Shown: positions 1 through 12,020, counted from the stretch's first letter. The stretch: DNA of 64,000 nt from Rutidosis leptorrhynchoides (GCF_046630445.1 NC_092333.1:101654501-101718500); one strand, 5' to 3'. Notes: generated by a model not told the origin, from the sequence alone. Numbers and translations: made by a program.

Positions 1-412
1 CAACCCATCAATTGACGCATCACAATAAACCACTAAGTCATCTGAACTCTCTGGTAATGCTAACATTGGAGCCTGACACAATAACTGTTTCAGAGTCTGA
101 AAGGCCTGTTCCTGTTGATCACCCCATCGAAAACTTACATCTTTTCTGGTTAATTTGGTCAACGGACCCGCTATTTTTGAAAAATCTTTTATAAATCGGT
201 GATAATATCCCGCAAGACCCAAGAAACTCTTAACTTCTGTCGGCGTCTTCGGCGAATTCCAACCCATTACCGCTTCTATTTTTGACGAATCTACTTTAAT
301 ACCTGTCTCACAGATAACATGACCCAGAAACTGCACCTCTCGAAGCCAAAACTCACATTTGGAGAACTTAGCATATAACTGTTCTTTCTTTAATAACTCT
401 AACACTAACCGT
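1..412 (-). pseudogene. Ty3/gypsy pol fragment (RT C-terminus to RNase H start), runs off the window
   Basis: Read on the minus strand from 412 down to 1, the frame is open with no stop. It encodes the end of a gypsy reverse transcriptase and the start of RNase H. Recognisable pieces are [20 protein letters not shown], then [20 protein letters not shown], then the first RNase H acidic block VVYCDAS near the window edge. The same blocks occur in the complete chromovirus pol at 53245-57255. There is no start codon, because the fragment begins abruptly at about 412 where an unrelated + strand gypsy sequence starts. I see no LTR or target duplication at this junction, so it is a recombination or truncation breakpoint. 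It may be part of a larger element extending left. Confidence 0.8.
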
Positions 413-416
413 AGAT

Positions 417-599
417 GTGTGGATCGAATTAGAGATGCGCGATGATAAGAACGGTAAGAGAAGGAGAAGCGTGGATGTTAAGTTCGTTGTGATTAAGTCA
501 AACGTTAAGTACAACGCGCTGTTAAGCAGAAAGACCTTGCAAAAGTTAGGAGCAGTACCATCCACGATTCACGGTATATTAAGATTCTCAACAAAGTGA
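417..599 (+). pseudogene. Retropepsin C-terminal fragment of a Tat/Ogre/Athila-like gypsy element
   Basis: The frame encodes about 60 residues, including VVIKSNVKYNALLSRKTLQK followed by LGAVPSTIHGILRF. This is the typical C-terminal half of the aspartic protease of plant gypsy elements (Y-N-A-L/I-L-G-R ... L-x-A-V-x-S-T-x-H). The catalytic D-S/T-G half is missing, since the sequence switches to the minus-strand gypsy fragment just upstream. The usual G of the LGR turn is S here. The frame stops at 599, and no RT, RNase H or integrase follows, so pol is deleted. The antisense ORF at 2892-5160 downstream supports a Tat-lineage origin. The lineage call is inferred from family resemblance only. 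Confidence 0.6.
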
Positions 600-2891
600 G
601 GAATCGCGACGATAAAGTCAGAAGCAGAATTAAAAAAGGGAACGGCGCAAAAAAGCACGGGACAGAGATGCCAAGGTGCAAAATTCGATGAACAGCAGAT
701 ATTTCAGGTACCCGAGGGCATGCCCTGCTCGCAGGTACGCCGTACAAATATTTCGATTTAGTATTTGATGTTGTATAAAATAGCGATTACAATTATAGTT
801 TTTAAGAAAGATACATTATAATAAATCGCTAATAGCATGATCGAAATTTAACTCAATAGATGAACAAAAGATAAAAGCAAAAACTTAACTATATGTCACG
901 AATGAATAAAAATTGTTGTAGCTCATTTTTAAAAAAAACGCATTACCTGCAGCATAATAAAAAAGGTGCAGGATGGGGAAAATATCAGAAAACGCGTCAA
1001 AATGCTCTTGGAGATCCGAGTCTCCAGTGTAAGCTCAAAGCAAAAGCGCAAAGTACTTAATAAAAGAGGAGGAACATCTGCGTGGGTATAGAAATTACCG
1101 AACACAAAATATGACCTTCAGACACTTTGGAAAAGAGCGACTGAATCGCGAGGTTTGACGCAAAGTCAAAGCAGGGACGCGTACGCATTTTTGAAAACAA
1201 ATACGGGAATGCGTAGGGCAAAAGCATCATGGGAGATGTATGCGGTTGTAAAAAAATGAGACATCTGAAAAATTCAGGGCAAAACAAAAGTCTCTTGGCG
1301 TCATTGAAACATGGTTGCCAAACAAAGGTAAAATACCTAATAAAAATCACAGCTAGATTGTATATTTCTATTCTGTGCTGATTAAAATTTTATTTTCGGA
1401 TGATATATATAAACAGGGGGCTTTTGGCGTTTAATACAACATCAATTGAATAATGGTTGGAATAAAGAAAGATACCAAACCAATAAGAAACCTCCGAAGA
1501 TGATATGTGGATCATCGGCTGCAAACGACAAAAAGTTGATAGCAAAAGCAAAGCTGCCACGAAAGAATAACTGGGTTAAATTACACGAAAGCAGTGAGCA
1601 TGTCAGATTAATAGCGGTAAAGGACAAGGCAATCCATGAAAAACCATAAGCAACAGGCGTGGCAAGTCCGGAAAACATAAGCAAACGACATGCGATGCAG
1701 AGAACACTATTGTATCAATCCAAAAGCATACGGTTATTGGGAAGAATGACAAAGGGGCGTGTCATTTTAAAAGTAAACTAGCAAAGTGTGCCTTGCATGC
1801 ATAAATCTAGAGGGTGCAGAAAAATGAAAAAATCAACAGTAGGAATTATCACCCGGGTATCTGTTGAAATTTAGTCATATTTGCTATGTTTTTATTACGA
1901 CTTTTAAGTTAAAGTATTTTTAATAAATTGAGTCATTCAGTTTAAGCCAATAACGTTTGCATTTAAAGTTAATTATTTAAGCCCCAGGCCGCACAGGGAT
2001 ATACTCCGGATCTCGAGTGGCATAGTTTAGTTTGATTACTAATGCTATTTCTAATGGTGACAGTAATAAAACATTGGTTTGTTTCAAACGTTCATACACC
2101 TCGCAAGACGGAGACTTGCAAAGTCATGACTATAAAATACAAGTTTGGTTACTTGTTAATAACACGGACATTGGTTTGTCCGGAAGACTCTTGAGATAAG
2201 CATTGGATTGCTTATATAAACGGATTAGACATTGGATTGTCAATGCGTACAAACACTTATAAAATTTTATAAAAGTCAAGAGTATAATATATAAGCATTG
2301 GTTTGCTTTTTTAGCGCTTAGCATTGGGTTGTTAAGACGCAAGAATAAAAAGACTACATGCGAATTGAGGGGTCACTCCCGTCATACGCAAATAGCATTT
2401 ATTCGAAAGTTATAATGCACATACAAATGCAGGAAATTAAAAAACCGCTTATAAACTTGCATCTAAGTACGAAAGCATATAACAAAATTTCAATATAAAA
2501 AGTACATAAGCAACGGATACATGCGCCCACTACAGGGCGCAAAAGCACTTAAAATGTGCTGAATAAAAGAAAGTACTACAAATTATACCGGCTTATGAGA
2601 AGGTGCTAATAAGGAAAATTCTTTTCTGGCAACCAGAGATTAAGAGAATTACCTTCTATATAAATACTAATATAATAGGGGTGGCTTGGCTGGAACGTTG
2701 CCCTACACTAAGGAGAATATACCATCCTCGCACGCAGCGATCAGACGCATACCCTGCTTTAAAACAGAAATAAATAAATATAGATATAGGGATGCGAAAC
2801 CCTTGAACTGCCAGGCTCATCCCTCGCTAGCGCAAAAAAGCAGCTTGGAAGCGGACAACCATCATCCCTCCAATCCAAGCTGCATGCAAGT
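600..2891. other. Non-coding gypsy (Tat-like) internal region
   Basis: There is no supportable gene here. The short open frames are unlike any family I know and have no common frame. I read it as the degenerate segment between the protease fragment and the antisense ORF of one Tat-like element. It contains a set of small hairpins (2069-2336) listed separately. Confidence 0.4.
2069..2336 (+). repeat. Six short hairpins with a shared TTGGNT loop
   Basis: Six inverted repeats share the six-base loop TTGGTT, TTGGAT or TTGGGT, but have different stems: AAACA/TGTTT (2069-2084), CGGACA/TGTCCG (2165-2182), ATAAGCA/TGCTTAT (2196-2215), GACA/TGTC (2228-2241), AAGCA/TGCTT (2293-2308) and CTTAGCA/TGTTAAG with one G-T pair (2317-2336). 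Spacing is irregular, from 24 to 96 bp between starts. The function is unknown. The region lies in the non-coding part of the Tat-like remnant. Confidence 0.7.
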
Positions 2892-5160
2892 CTACGCTAG
2901 CATGTCATCAACCACTTCACGGGACATAAAATCCCTGTTCTCAGCTAATTCCTCCAAGCGAGGAATTGTCAAATTCGCCAACGCTGCACATGCCTCGTTG
3001 CATTTCCCAGCAGCATCCTCCACTAACTCATCCGAAATGGGGACCGGAATAATGTCCGGCACAACAAGGTTTGACTTAACAACATCCCAAAAAGGGACCG
3101 CTCATATGCACGTGCAGCAAGTATGGCCCGACCAAAAGGAATTCGAATACTTGGAGAGGCCATGATATGCTTCGCAATTTCAGGAAGACCAGATATAAGA
3201 ATTGAGTATTCGGATTTGAGGTTTGCGCATTCAGCCCTGAGATGGTCACGCTCACTAACAACTGCATTATGCTTCGCGTCAAGTTCATCAAGTTACTTCT
3301 TAAGCTAGCAATTATCAGATGTGGCAGTACCAAGTTTCAAAGACAGGTCATTCACTTGAGTCTCCAAATCACCCCGAATAGTTTCCGAATGCCTAATTTC
3401 GTTCATCAACCGCTGACATTCACCCTCAAGATGATAATTTCTCTCCTCCGCTTTCAAACGAGCTGCAACAGCCTGGTGAAGTTGTTCAGATACCTGTTTC
3501 TTTTCAGCGTCAAGTTTGGCAAACTCTCTTTGTTTACGCGAAAGATGTTTATGACCAAGGATTATGGAATTAGACTTCTGTTTCAAACGACGGATATCTT
3601 TCGCAAGATTAAACATTGTGGCTTGCATGTCAATAAAAAGATCTTGCTCATGAGACAGCTGCTCAAACTTCGCAGTAAGGTCGAAAGGAGCACACGCACC
3701 AAGGTGCGAAAACTGTTGAGTAAAAGTAGGCACAGATATCTTAAAAAACTCGTAAAAATAGTCCAGCTTCATGTCAAGGGACAAGGAAAAGTTAGTAGGA
3801 ATGTTAAAATGAGCACGCTTGTTGCGACTCGTATCCAATGAAGAGGCACAGCATATAAATCGGTGCGCCTTTGAAATGGTGGAAGCTTACGAGAAAGATC
3901 AGAATCAACGATCGATTGACGACAGGAAGAAGAATTTGGGGCAGTATCCTCCCGTGACTGGGATGCCTGGTTCTCCGGAGCAAGAGTGCGGTTAACAGAG
4001 TCAATCTCCTGGTCAATTTCAATAGGCTTACTAACATCTGCAAGAATAGGAAGTAGCATTCAGGAAATAAAATAAACTAACTTTATATGCAGTATGAATG
4101 CTATTGAATGCATAAAGAGTGCTTACCGACAATTGGCCTCTTTCCGGCAGCTTTCGTTGTTTCCACAATAGGGGTCCGCTGAATTTCAATAAAGGAGGAG
4201 GCATCCGTTTCTCTTTCTTGTCGCAGACTGGTTGTTATGCGCTTTGAAGTTGCAGGAACAGCTCGGTTGGTGGGTGCCTTAATAATCTCTGGCTGAACAT
4301 CGGGGTCGGTATCACGTAGATCTTTTTGACCAAAAACGACACCGTCGGAACTCTTCAACAACATAAACTCATTCAAATCCATTTCTGCAATACAAGGCAA
4401 AAATTCAAGTGTAAAGAACAACGAGTTAAATACACACCTAAAGTAATAAAAATAAAAAAAGGGATATACCCTTCTTGTTTCTAATAATAACGGGACGCTT
4501 ATCAGAGCGCGTCCAGTGGGTTGAAATGCAGCCAAGAACCAGTGGAATATTAGAATAAACGCGAGAAGGGAGCATTAGATTAAGGCAAGACTTGTAAAAT
4601 CTATCTTCTTCAGGAAGAATCGACAGAGGTTTTTTTTTCTCTCCTTTTTTGCCAGAATACCAGATAAGAATGATGTTGTATTCCTCAGAAACACATGTAG
4701 CTTTAACAAAGAAAAAAGATTTTTTCCACATTTTCACACCCTGTTTTGGGGTAACACAAAACTTGCAGACATTATCGAAAGAATACCAACTCTCGTCACT
4801 CATCAAAGCGCGAAACAGGTTAGTAAAAATAGATAAAGAAGGTTTGTGTTCGTTGGCACGGCACCACATTTCAAAGATAGAAATACGATTGGCACTATAA
4901 GGATGCAGTTGGCTAATACCGATGGAATAATGGCGAAGAACCTCCATAAAAAATGGGGTAGGAGGAATACGGGTATTACCGAGCTCCATAACCTTGTCAT
5001 AAACAACAATCATATGCTCCGTCGGCTCGGTAGCCCGTTGATCGCTCCGACGGGCGATCGGAGAATATTTTTCGATGGGGGGATATTGATCGACGATTCT
5101 ATGAATTTCTGCTTCAGTAATAGAAGATTCTATGTCTTTCACATTCTTATCAGAAGACAT
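2892..5160 (-). pseudogene. Three-exon antisense ORF of a Tat-like gypsy element (PF04195-like), decayed
   Basis: The start is the ATG at 5160-5158, in the context GCCACCATG (MSSDKNVKDIESS...). Exon 1 is 5160-4470, exon 2 is 4384-4128 or 4127, and exon 3 begins at 4037. Both introns have GT/AG ends, and the exon 1/2 join keeps phase. Exon 1 contains IPPTPFFMEVLRHYSIGISQ followed by LHPYSANRISIFEMWCRANE, the block I know from the plant 'putative gypsy-type transposon' family (Pfam PF04195). Exon 3 is a long coiled coil (KLDAEKKQVSEQLHQAVAAR and onward) ending in EELAENRDFMSREVVDDMLA and a stop at 2894-2892. Damage: a frameshift near 3840, in-frame TAG and TAA codons near 3303 and 3288, and another frameshift near 3085. 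Antisense ORFs between pol and the 3' LTR are known in Tat-lineage elements, which fits this position. The function of the family is unknown to me. Confidence 0.65.
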
Positions 5161-5327
5161 GGTGGCTCGGTGCAAGATTTAAATATGTAAATAAAAAGGA
5201 TGAAAGAAAGAAAACACGGACCTTCGGATGGATAAGTATGAACGCAAAAAAGCAAACGGCTGCCGGAAAAATAGCAAAAATTTGAAATGGGGGAGGAGCG
5301 TGTAAAACCCAAAAGGGGTAAATTAAC

Positions 5328-5335
5328 TATTTATA
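5328..5335 (-). promoter_or_regulatory. TATA box of the antisense ORF
   Basis: TATAAATA on the minus strand, 168 bp upstream of the ORF's ATG at 5160. That spacing suits a plant core promoter with a 5' UTR of about 130 nt. It suggests that the antisense ORF had its own promoter. Confidence 0.45.
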
Positions 5336-5339
5336 GGCA

Positions 5340-6071
5340 AAGGAAAATTAAACATGCCACAGTTAATTTCTTAGCGTACACGTGTATCAATCTAAAAAGT
5401 TGATTGACAGTCGGCGTACGATAGCAACTCCAGGAAGTTGCATATGTTTTCATCATTATCTTGCGGATAAATAATGACAGTTGTCACCTCGGATGTAGGA
5501 ATTACGGTCGAAAGGACGATTTTTCAACAATACGAATATATTGCATTAAATGCAAACGGCGGTTGGTTAGACATACACGCATATAATGTCCTATGTGTAT
5601 TACCAATACGTCAAAATAAACGATTGTGTGATCCAGTGTAATCATTGGGCATTATTTTGTAGTACTATTTTATTTTAAATTAGTTCGACGCTATACACTC
5701 ATTGGCATTGTATATAACATCGAACTGGGGGAACTTAATGATACGCATATCCGCATGATCATGCGGATTACGCATCCAAAGTCCTGATCTACATACTAAT
5801 TGCCATTTAAAGACATATGATATGGGTATAGCGCACATTAAGCGCCTATACCAATAAATGTGAGTTTCGTATACTTGCATAAGGGTCCAGTATATTCTAG
5901 AAGAATGTACGGTATAATTAATTCAGATTCTTTTCCTTAGATAATGAAAGTTAGTTGGGATAAGATTGCATCTAATTCAGGAAGAGATCCTATCAAAACC
6001 CTAATTTGTGAGCCTATAAATACATAGCTCTCAAACCCTAAACAATACAAGATAACAATTAATCACATTAC
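5340..6071. other. Probable LTR start or flank of the Tat-like element, with TATA box at 6015-6022
   Basis: There is no coding signal. TATAAATA at 6015-6022 is followed by a CT/A-rich stretch (AGCTCTCAAACCCTAAAC), typical of an LTR promoter and transcript start. I infer that this is U3 sequence of the Tat-like element's 3' LTR, cut by the solo LTR at 6072. I could not define the LTR ends. Confidence 0.3.
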
Positions 6072-6246
6072 TGTGATGACCCGGAAATTTCTGATCAAAT
6101 TTAAACTTAATCTTTGTATTATTAACATTTCCGACACGATAAGCAAAGTCTGTAATATTGATTCTCAAAATTTTTGAACTAATGTTATATATTCAGTTAA
6201 CCTTTGACTATTGACCAACGATTCATGAACATCTATTTGAAAATAG

Positions 6247-6258
6247 ATATATATATAT

Positions 6259-6328
<70 letters not shown>
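6247..6328. repeat. (TA)n microsatellite
   Basis: About 80 bp of nearly pure TA with two short interruptions, inside the solo LTR. Related LTRs carry TA arrays at the same relative place (36009-36053 and 48790-48836). Confidence 0.95.
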
Positions 6329-6330
<2 letters not shown>

Positions 6331-6517
6331 TGGAATATTAATTATTCATAAATAACTTGCAATATGTATTTAAAAACTGATTTATGTATATTAAAAAGAT
6401 ATATACATATATATAATTTCAAGTTATTTAGTAAACGATAGTAACATTCGTTTATTGATTCGATTGTTATTTAGATAAGTTAACTAAAGCGTTTAAGATG
6501 AACCAGTAAAACACTAA

Positions 6518-6635
6518 TTTGCTACAGTATTTTCAAATTGCTACAGTACCCAAAATGCTATAGTGTTTTCGAAAATCACTATTTGCTACAGTGAAATTGA
6601 CTTTGCTACAGTGAATTTGCTACAGTAAAACACTA
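6518..6635 (+). repeat. Interspersed TTTGCTACAGT motif array
   Basis: About six copies of the motif (T)TTGCTACAGT, separated by variable short spacers, one of them mutated to GCTATAGT. The same motif forms a larger array in the related solo LTR at 12157-12375. Confidence 0.8.
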
Positions 6636-7028
6636 TTTCAAGATGAAAATGTATGTATTATATGTTAACAAATAGCGATACGATGATTTATAGAAGTAAA
6701 TGACCAAAACACTCAAATATATAAGTTATACCTCGAGTGGTATAGTTTATGGATGATTTAAGACTATATTTTGACAAAGGTACGATTCACGAAACGTAAA
6801 GTACAAGTTTTCTCAGTATACGATAGGACGTTCGAAAAACCGGAACCGGGACATAAGTCGAGTGACGACGTACGACTTGTCGGAACGAAAATTACAAGTC
6901 AACTATGCATGTGAATTTAATATAATATATAATTAATTATTTAAATTAAATAAATTATATATTTTATAAATATTATATTAAAATATGTCGACAAGCTAGA
7001 GGCCAAAACATTGTGAGCTGTAAACCCA

Positions 7029-7079
7029 TCCCATGCGATCGCATGGGAAATGGGCTGTAAAGCCATGCGATCGCATGGC
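7029..7079. repeat. Two perfect palindromes with core ATGCGATCGCAT
   Basis: 7029-7048 is a 20-bp perfect palindrome (arms TCCCATGCGA), and 7062-7079 is an 18-bp perfect palindrome (arms GCCATGCGA). They lie 13 bp apart and share the 12-bp core ATGCGATCGCAT, but have different flanking triplets that are still symmetric. Confidence 0.9.
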
Positions 7080-7172
7080 AGTCATTTCCAGGCCACATCT
7101 ATAAATTCGAGCGATTTCATTTCATTTCAGCACACATATCTACTATCTATCTCTGTATTATTATTATTTATA

Positions 7173-7213
<41 letters not shown>

Positions 7214-9008
7214 GATTAATATTATTATTAATATTATTAATTAGTATTATACATAAAATACTACGACGAGGTTATGAGCGTGTCACTTTCAAAATGGTTT
7301 TCAAGCGGGATAGAGCTAAGGAAATTATGGGTTATTGCCAAGGAGGTTATGGGTAATGTTCGGGGGTATATTTGTGAATCAAATCTAGTGTTTATCATCT
7401 CCGTTACGTCTACATACTTTCCTACAATATTGAATCTCAATACTGATACGTAAGCACTCATATTTTATCTTTTATATATTAATAGTGTATACATGTCTAG
7501 TGCTCGAGTATATATATTTATACATGTTTGTATGCTAAATTTTATCATTAAACAGTTTATAATGAATCCCGAATTAAATACAAATATTACTGGTAAAAGG
7601 TATATGATATACATGTTTTTGGAAAGCTGGCGAAAAATCAGTAACTTTTCATTTAGACACCGAATAGTTTCGATGAACGGATTAAAAGATATGATCAACT
7701 GAATTATGATTGAAGTTAATTGAAATTACTTTTGAATCTACAATTAAGATTTAAACAACTTGTTTACGAGATTGATAAATTGGATTTTTGAATATTACTA
7801 ACCGAGTAAATGAATCCTTATATAAGGTACGTCTCGTTTTGTTAAACTATTGTCAAAATTGACTTTTTGAAACAACATTGGATAACTTTTGTATGTCAAT
7901 ATCGAGCATTAGGATTGTGATACACTATGACCTGACCTAGCTTGATAGACATTTATTGACCAACATATGTTCTCTAGGTTGAGATCTACGGTTATTTGGT
8001 AATCCGTGTTTCGATCACATTTTGGTGAACAACTTTATATGCTGCTAAGGTGAGTTTCATATGATCCCTTTTACTCTTTACGTTTTTGGACTGAGAATAT
8101 ATGCAATGCTTTTATAATTGTATTACTAAATGAATACAAATGCTAAAACTGATTTTGCGTGAGTTTCATTTGCTCCATTTTTAATTGCTTTTGCAATCTA
8201 TATTTTTGGGCTGAGAATACATGTACTTTATTTTAAACGCAATGGATACAAGTACATACTAAATCCTACACTGAGTTTGAACCGAAAATCCCTTAGCTTT
8301 GGTAACTAGTAACTGCCAGTTATAAGAACTGGTGGGCGCGAGTAGTAATATATGGATCCATAGGGCTTGATATCCCCGTCCGAGCTAGAGCACTAGCCTT
8401 TTAATAGACGTATGCTATTTGAGAAGCGTACACGTTGGTTTGCGTGTATTATTAAGATGATTATACAAAGGGTACAAATTATATATACGTTAAGTTTAGT
8501 TACCAGGGTGCTCAATTTCGTAGAATATTTTGATAAACGTTTCTGGATGAAACAACTGAAATCTTGTGATCCACTTTTATATACAGATTATGCGAAACAC
8601 TAAAACTATGAACTCACCAACCTTTGTGTTGACACTTGTTAGCATGTTTATTCTCAGGTTTCCTAGAAGTCTTCCGCTGTTTGCTTAGATGTTAAACAAG
8701 CTATGTGCATGGAGTCTTACATGACATATTTTTCAAGGAGACGTTGCATTCACCAAATCATCACCATGTATCTTATTTTGACTGCATTGTCAACAGAAAT
8801 ACTGTTGTAAACTATTATTTATGGTGATTTTCTATATGTAGAAATCATCAGATGTCGAAAACCTTTGATTTAAATATTCATTTATGGTGTGCCTTTTCAA
8901 AAGAATGCAATGTTTACAAAACGTATCATATAGAGGTCAAATACCTCGCAATGAAATCAATGAATGACGTGTTCGTCCATATGGATTTGGAGCGATCGTC
9001 ACAGTTAC

Positions 9009-9317
9009 TCATACGTAACAGCATACACATCGTCGTACGAACAAGCTTCATACGATTATCAACGTAAATACTTTCAGGTATGTTACGTACTGTAAAACCT
9101 TCACGTCTTTGGGCCACTCAACCTCGTATGCAAGGTTGTTGGTGAACTTTCAAATCGGACACCCTGTCGGAATCGAAACGATATCGATGTGGGTTATCCA
9201 CGACTAAGTGTCGGAGGTTCGAATATAGTTAGTCCTTAAACCCTTTATGCACTCAAGCGTAGGTTCACCTTGACCTCGTAAAAATATGCTTGATCATTTC
9301 ACTTCCCTCTGGATCCT

Positions 9318-9410
<93 letters not shown>

Positions 9411-9899
9411 TCATCGCCCGTCTCGACGTTTTAAAGTCCCGACCATCTCGACACCAGTTTATGTCTTTTTCAACCTTGGCTGTGTTTTTGGATTATGATA
9501 AGCATTATTCTTGTTGGTACTAGGGTGTTAGTGTGTTAGCAAGTTGAGATTTTAACAAACTATTCGAGTTTGAGCTCGTTTATTTCGAATTCGAGCATTC
9601 TATTTTTTGAGCTCGAATGGAGCTCAAACAAAAATAATTACTTGATTATTTTTTCGAGTCGAACTTGAACACATTAATATGCATGTCGACTAAATTGAAA
9701 ACGTGTTTAATATTTTCTAGTTAATCGAGTTGAACGAGCTAATAGAGCAAATCTATTAGATGAAAAAAGATTTTAATACTTAAATTTAAACTTTATACTA
9801 TAAGTTTACCAACACAAATTAACAGTACTAGCATCATGTCCTCATATTTCATATAGTTCTCAGTCTCTTAATTTTGTTTCTCTTCACCTATGTAGAACA
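9009..9899. other. Unassigned intergenic sequence with a (TA)n array
   Basis: No gene is seen. A pure TA array of 88 bp lies at 9321-9408. From about 9550 there is a stretch rich in GAGCTCGA-like words. The left part may continue the LTR interrupted at 6072. Confidence 0.5.
9321..9408. repeat. (TA)44 microsatellite
   Basis: An uninterrupted TA dinucleotide run of about 88 bp. It yields only a meaningless Ile-Tyr repeat in one frame. Confidence 0.97.
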
Positions 9900-10758
9900 A
9901 AGATCATGTATTTTTGCATTTCACAATGAATTGATGAAAGAACTTACAATTACAATTAGAAACATCCACATAAATACAAGACTCAAGTATACACATATTC
10001 ACTTAATACTTGCTTATCAAGATTTAACTTGTAAATTTTTTTTACCAAAACTTTATTCAACCAAAATCAATTGTATAGATTACAACTCAGTTTCTCAATC
10101 AAAACAATTGTGAAATAAACTCACAATATAGATCTCTAAAATATAGAGGATAAACACTAAGATGAAATACACTGTACGACACCTTCAAGGCTTCAAATCA
10201 CAAAGATGATGACCAAAATCCTCAACTTAGAAACAAACGGATTAGAGTTTTTAGAGAGAAAGATGAAACAGAACAAACAGCTGAATGAATGAATGAATTG
10301 TGACCTAACTTCATTCACTAAAAAAATATCTATATATAACAATTCGAGTGTCCAACTTTGACCTCTCAACTTTGTAAGGTTAACAGCGACAACACAAACT
10401 CTTTTCAACTACTAGCTCTGCACCTCCAACTATTCAATATTAAACTTGCAGTCCCTTTTACTTTTCACAACTTACAAAACCTGCAAAAAGTTACAGAAAA
10501 CACCACATATTAATAAATGAAAAAAAAATTCTAAACTTAAGTTTGAATTTATTTATATTTTCAAGATTCCCCCTTACACTTAAGTTTGGAACATCTTATG
10601 TAAACCCAATACATTTGTTAAAAAAGTATGTTGAGATACACTTAATCGTTTTGTTAAAATATCTGCAAGTTGATCATCTGAAGAAACTTCAACAGTTTTA
10701 TTAAACCCGATGACACCTTTTCCCTTATGAAATGAACATCAATCTCAAAATGCTTTGT

Positions 10759-11067
10759 TCATTCAAGGAACACATGATTTGCTGCTATTTGAATAGTAGA
10801 ACTGTTACCACACAGTAGCTCGTTAGGTAAACTGACATCCACATTCAAATCTTTTAACAAATTTTTTATCCATACAGTTTCATAAGCAGTAGTTGCCATA
10901 ACCCTATATTCTTCCTCAACAGAGGACCTGGATATGGTTGCTTGTTTTTTATTTTTCCAAGAAATCAAAGAATTGCAAAAGTAAACTAAATACCCAGTCA
11001 CAGACTTTCTGTTAAGCTTATATTTCCCCCCAGTCAGCATCACAAAATGCTTTAAGCTTATACCCAT
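10759..11067 (-). pseudogene. Copia RNase H fragment
   Basis: It encodes KSVTGYLVYFCNSLISWKNK followed by KQATISRSSVEEEYRVMATT, the canonical copia RNase H block (T-G-Y ... S-W-K-S-K-K-Q ... S-S-x-E-A-E-Y). AYETVWIKNLLKDLNV and CGNSSTIQIAANHVF follow. The consensus AEY is EEY here and the CDN motif is CGN, so catalytic residues are altered. It runs on directly from the RT fragment in another frame, so at least one frameshift separates them. Confidence 0.8.
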
Positions 11068-11073
11068 TACCTT

Positions 11074-12020
11074 TCACAAATCGAATCCCTTACCCGGAGC
11101 ACCTTTTAAGTATCTTAATACTCCAAAGTCAAGATTCATGTGTGATTGCAAAGGTGCAAGCACATATTGTCTAAGGACTTCAGCAACAAAAGACAAATCA
11201 GATCTAGTTAAACTCAAATAGATAAGCTTACCAACAAGACTTTGATATTCATCTATATTTGTTAAATCAGAAATTTTAGTAATTGGAATACAATTCACAC
11301 ACATGTCTGGTTCAATAGGAGTGCTAGTAGGCTTACAGCCAAACATTTCATAGTCATTCAACAACTCTAAACAATATTTTCTTTAACTTACACACATGCC
11401 CTTCCCATTGTTTAAAACTTCAATGCTCAGGAAATACTTCTATTTTCCCAAGTCTTTAATTAAAGACTTAGTTTTCAAAAAAGTTTTAGCATTCTTAATC
11501 TCAACATCACTGGCTTTACATACAAAGAATAGTCACAAGTACTTTGAACAAAACCATGTTCAATAAGAGTAGAATTAAGTTTTCCATTCCATTATCTAGG
11601 TGCTTACTTTAAACCATGTGCAAACCCTTCTATCATTTTCATAAAAATAACCCTCAGGTAAGGTCATATAAACCGCTTCATGTAAATCATCATATAAAAA
11701 AGCATTATTGATGTCAAGTTGATACAAATTCCAGTTAGACTGAACAACAAGAGTAATTAGGCATCTAACAGTCATATGTTTGACTACAAGACTAAAAGAT
11801 TACTCATAGTCAATACCTTCCTTTTGGATATACCCTTTAGCTACCAACCTAGCTTTGTATCTTTCTATTTCACCATTAACTTTATATTTAATTTTGTACA
11901 TCCATTTACACCCAACATGTTTTCTATTAATAGGTAAGTCAGTTATGATCTAAGATTTATATTTGTTTAATGCCTCAATCTCTTGATTCATAGCAACAAC
12001 CTTATCGATCCCATACTTCA
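11074..12020 (-). pseudogene. Copia reverse transcriptase remnant
   Basis: The 11364-11074 part reads LNDYEMFGCKPTSTPIEPDM and then NIDEYQSLVGKLIYLSLTRSDLS, the RT/RNase H connection of copia pol. Further upstream, around 11640-11730, the minus strand encodes QLDINNAFLYDDLHEAVYM and LPEGYF, the conserved RT core before the YVDD motif. Near 11950-12020 the linker reads KYGIDKVVAMNQEIEALNKY. Frames are broken in several places. It resumes after the solo LTR at 13561. Confidence 0.7.

Larger units (their letters stand above)
6072..9003 (+). mobile_element. Solo LTR of a gypsy-type retrotransposon (2.93 kb)
   Basis: It starts TGTGATGACCCGGAAATT and ends GCGATCGTCACA, so the terminal 7 bases are inverted (TGTGATGAC against GTCACA). 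It is flanked by ATTAC (6067-6071) and GTTAC (9004-9008), a 5-bp target duplication with one difference. The end regions and an internal block (ggctgagaatacatg ... ccccgtccgagctagagc) match the solo LTR at 12026-13555. There is no gag or pol, so it is a solo LTR left by LTR-LTR recombination. It contains a TA array (6247-6328), a CTACAGT array (6518-6635), two large palindromes (7029-7048 and 7062-7079) and an ATT-rich tract near 7160-7245. Confidence 0.75.

Noticed and set aside
9286..9498. Frame with an Ile-Tyr repeat
   Set aside because: Direct translation of a TA microsatellite.
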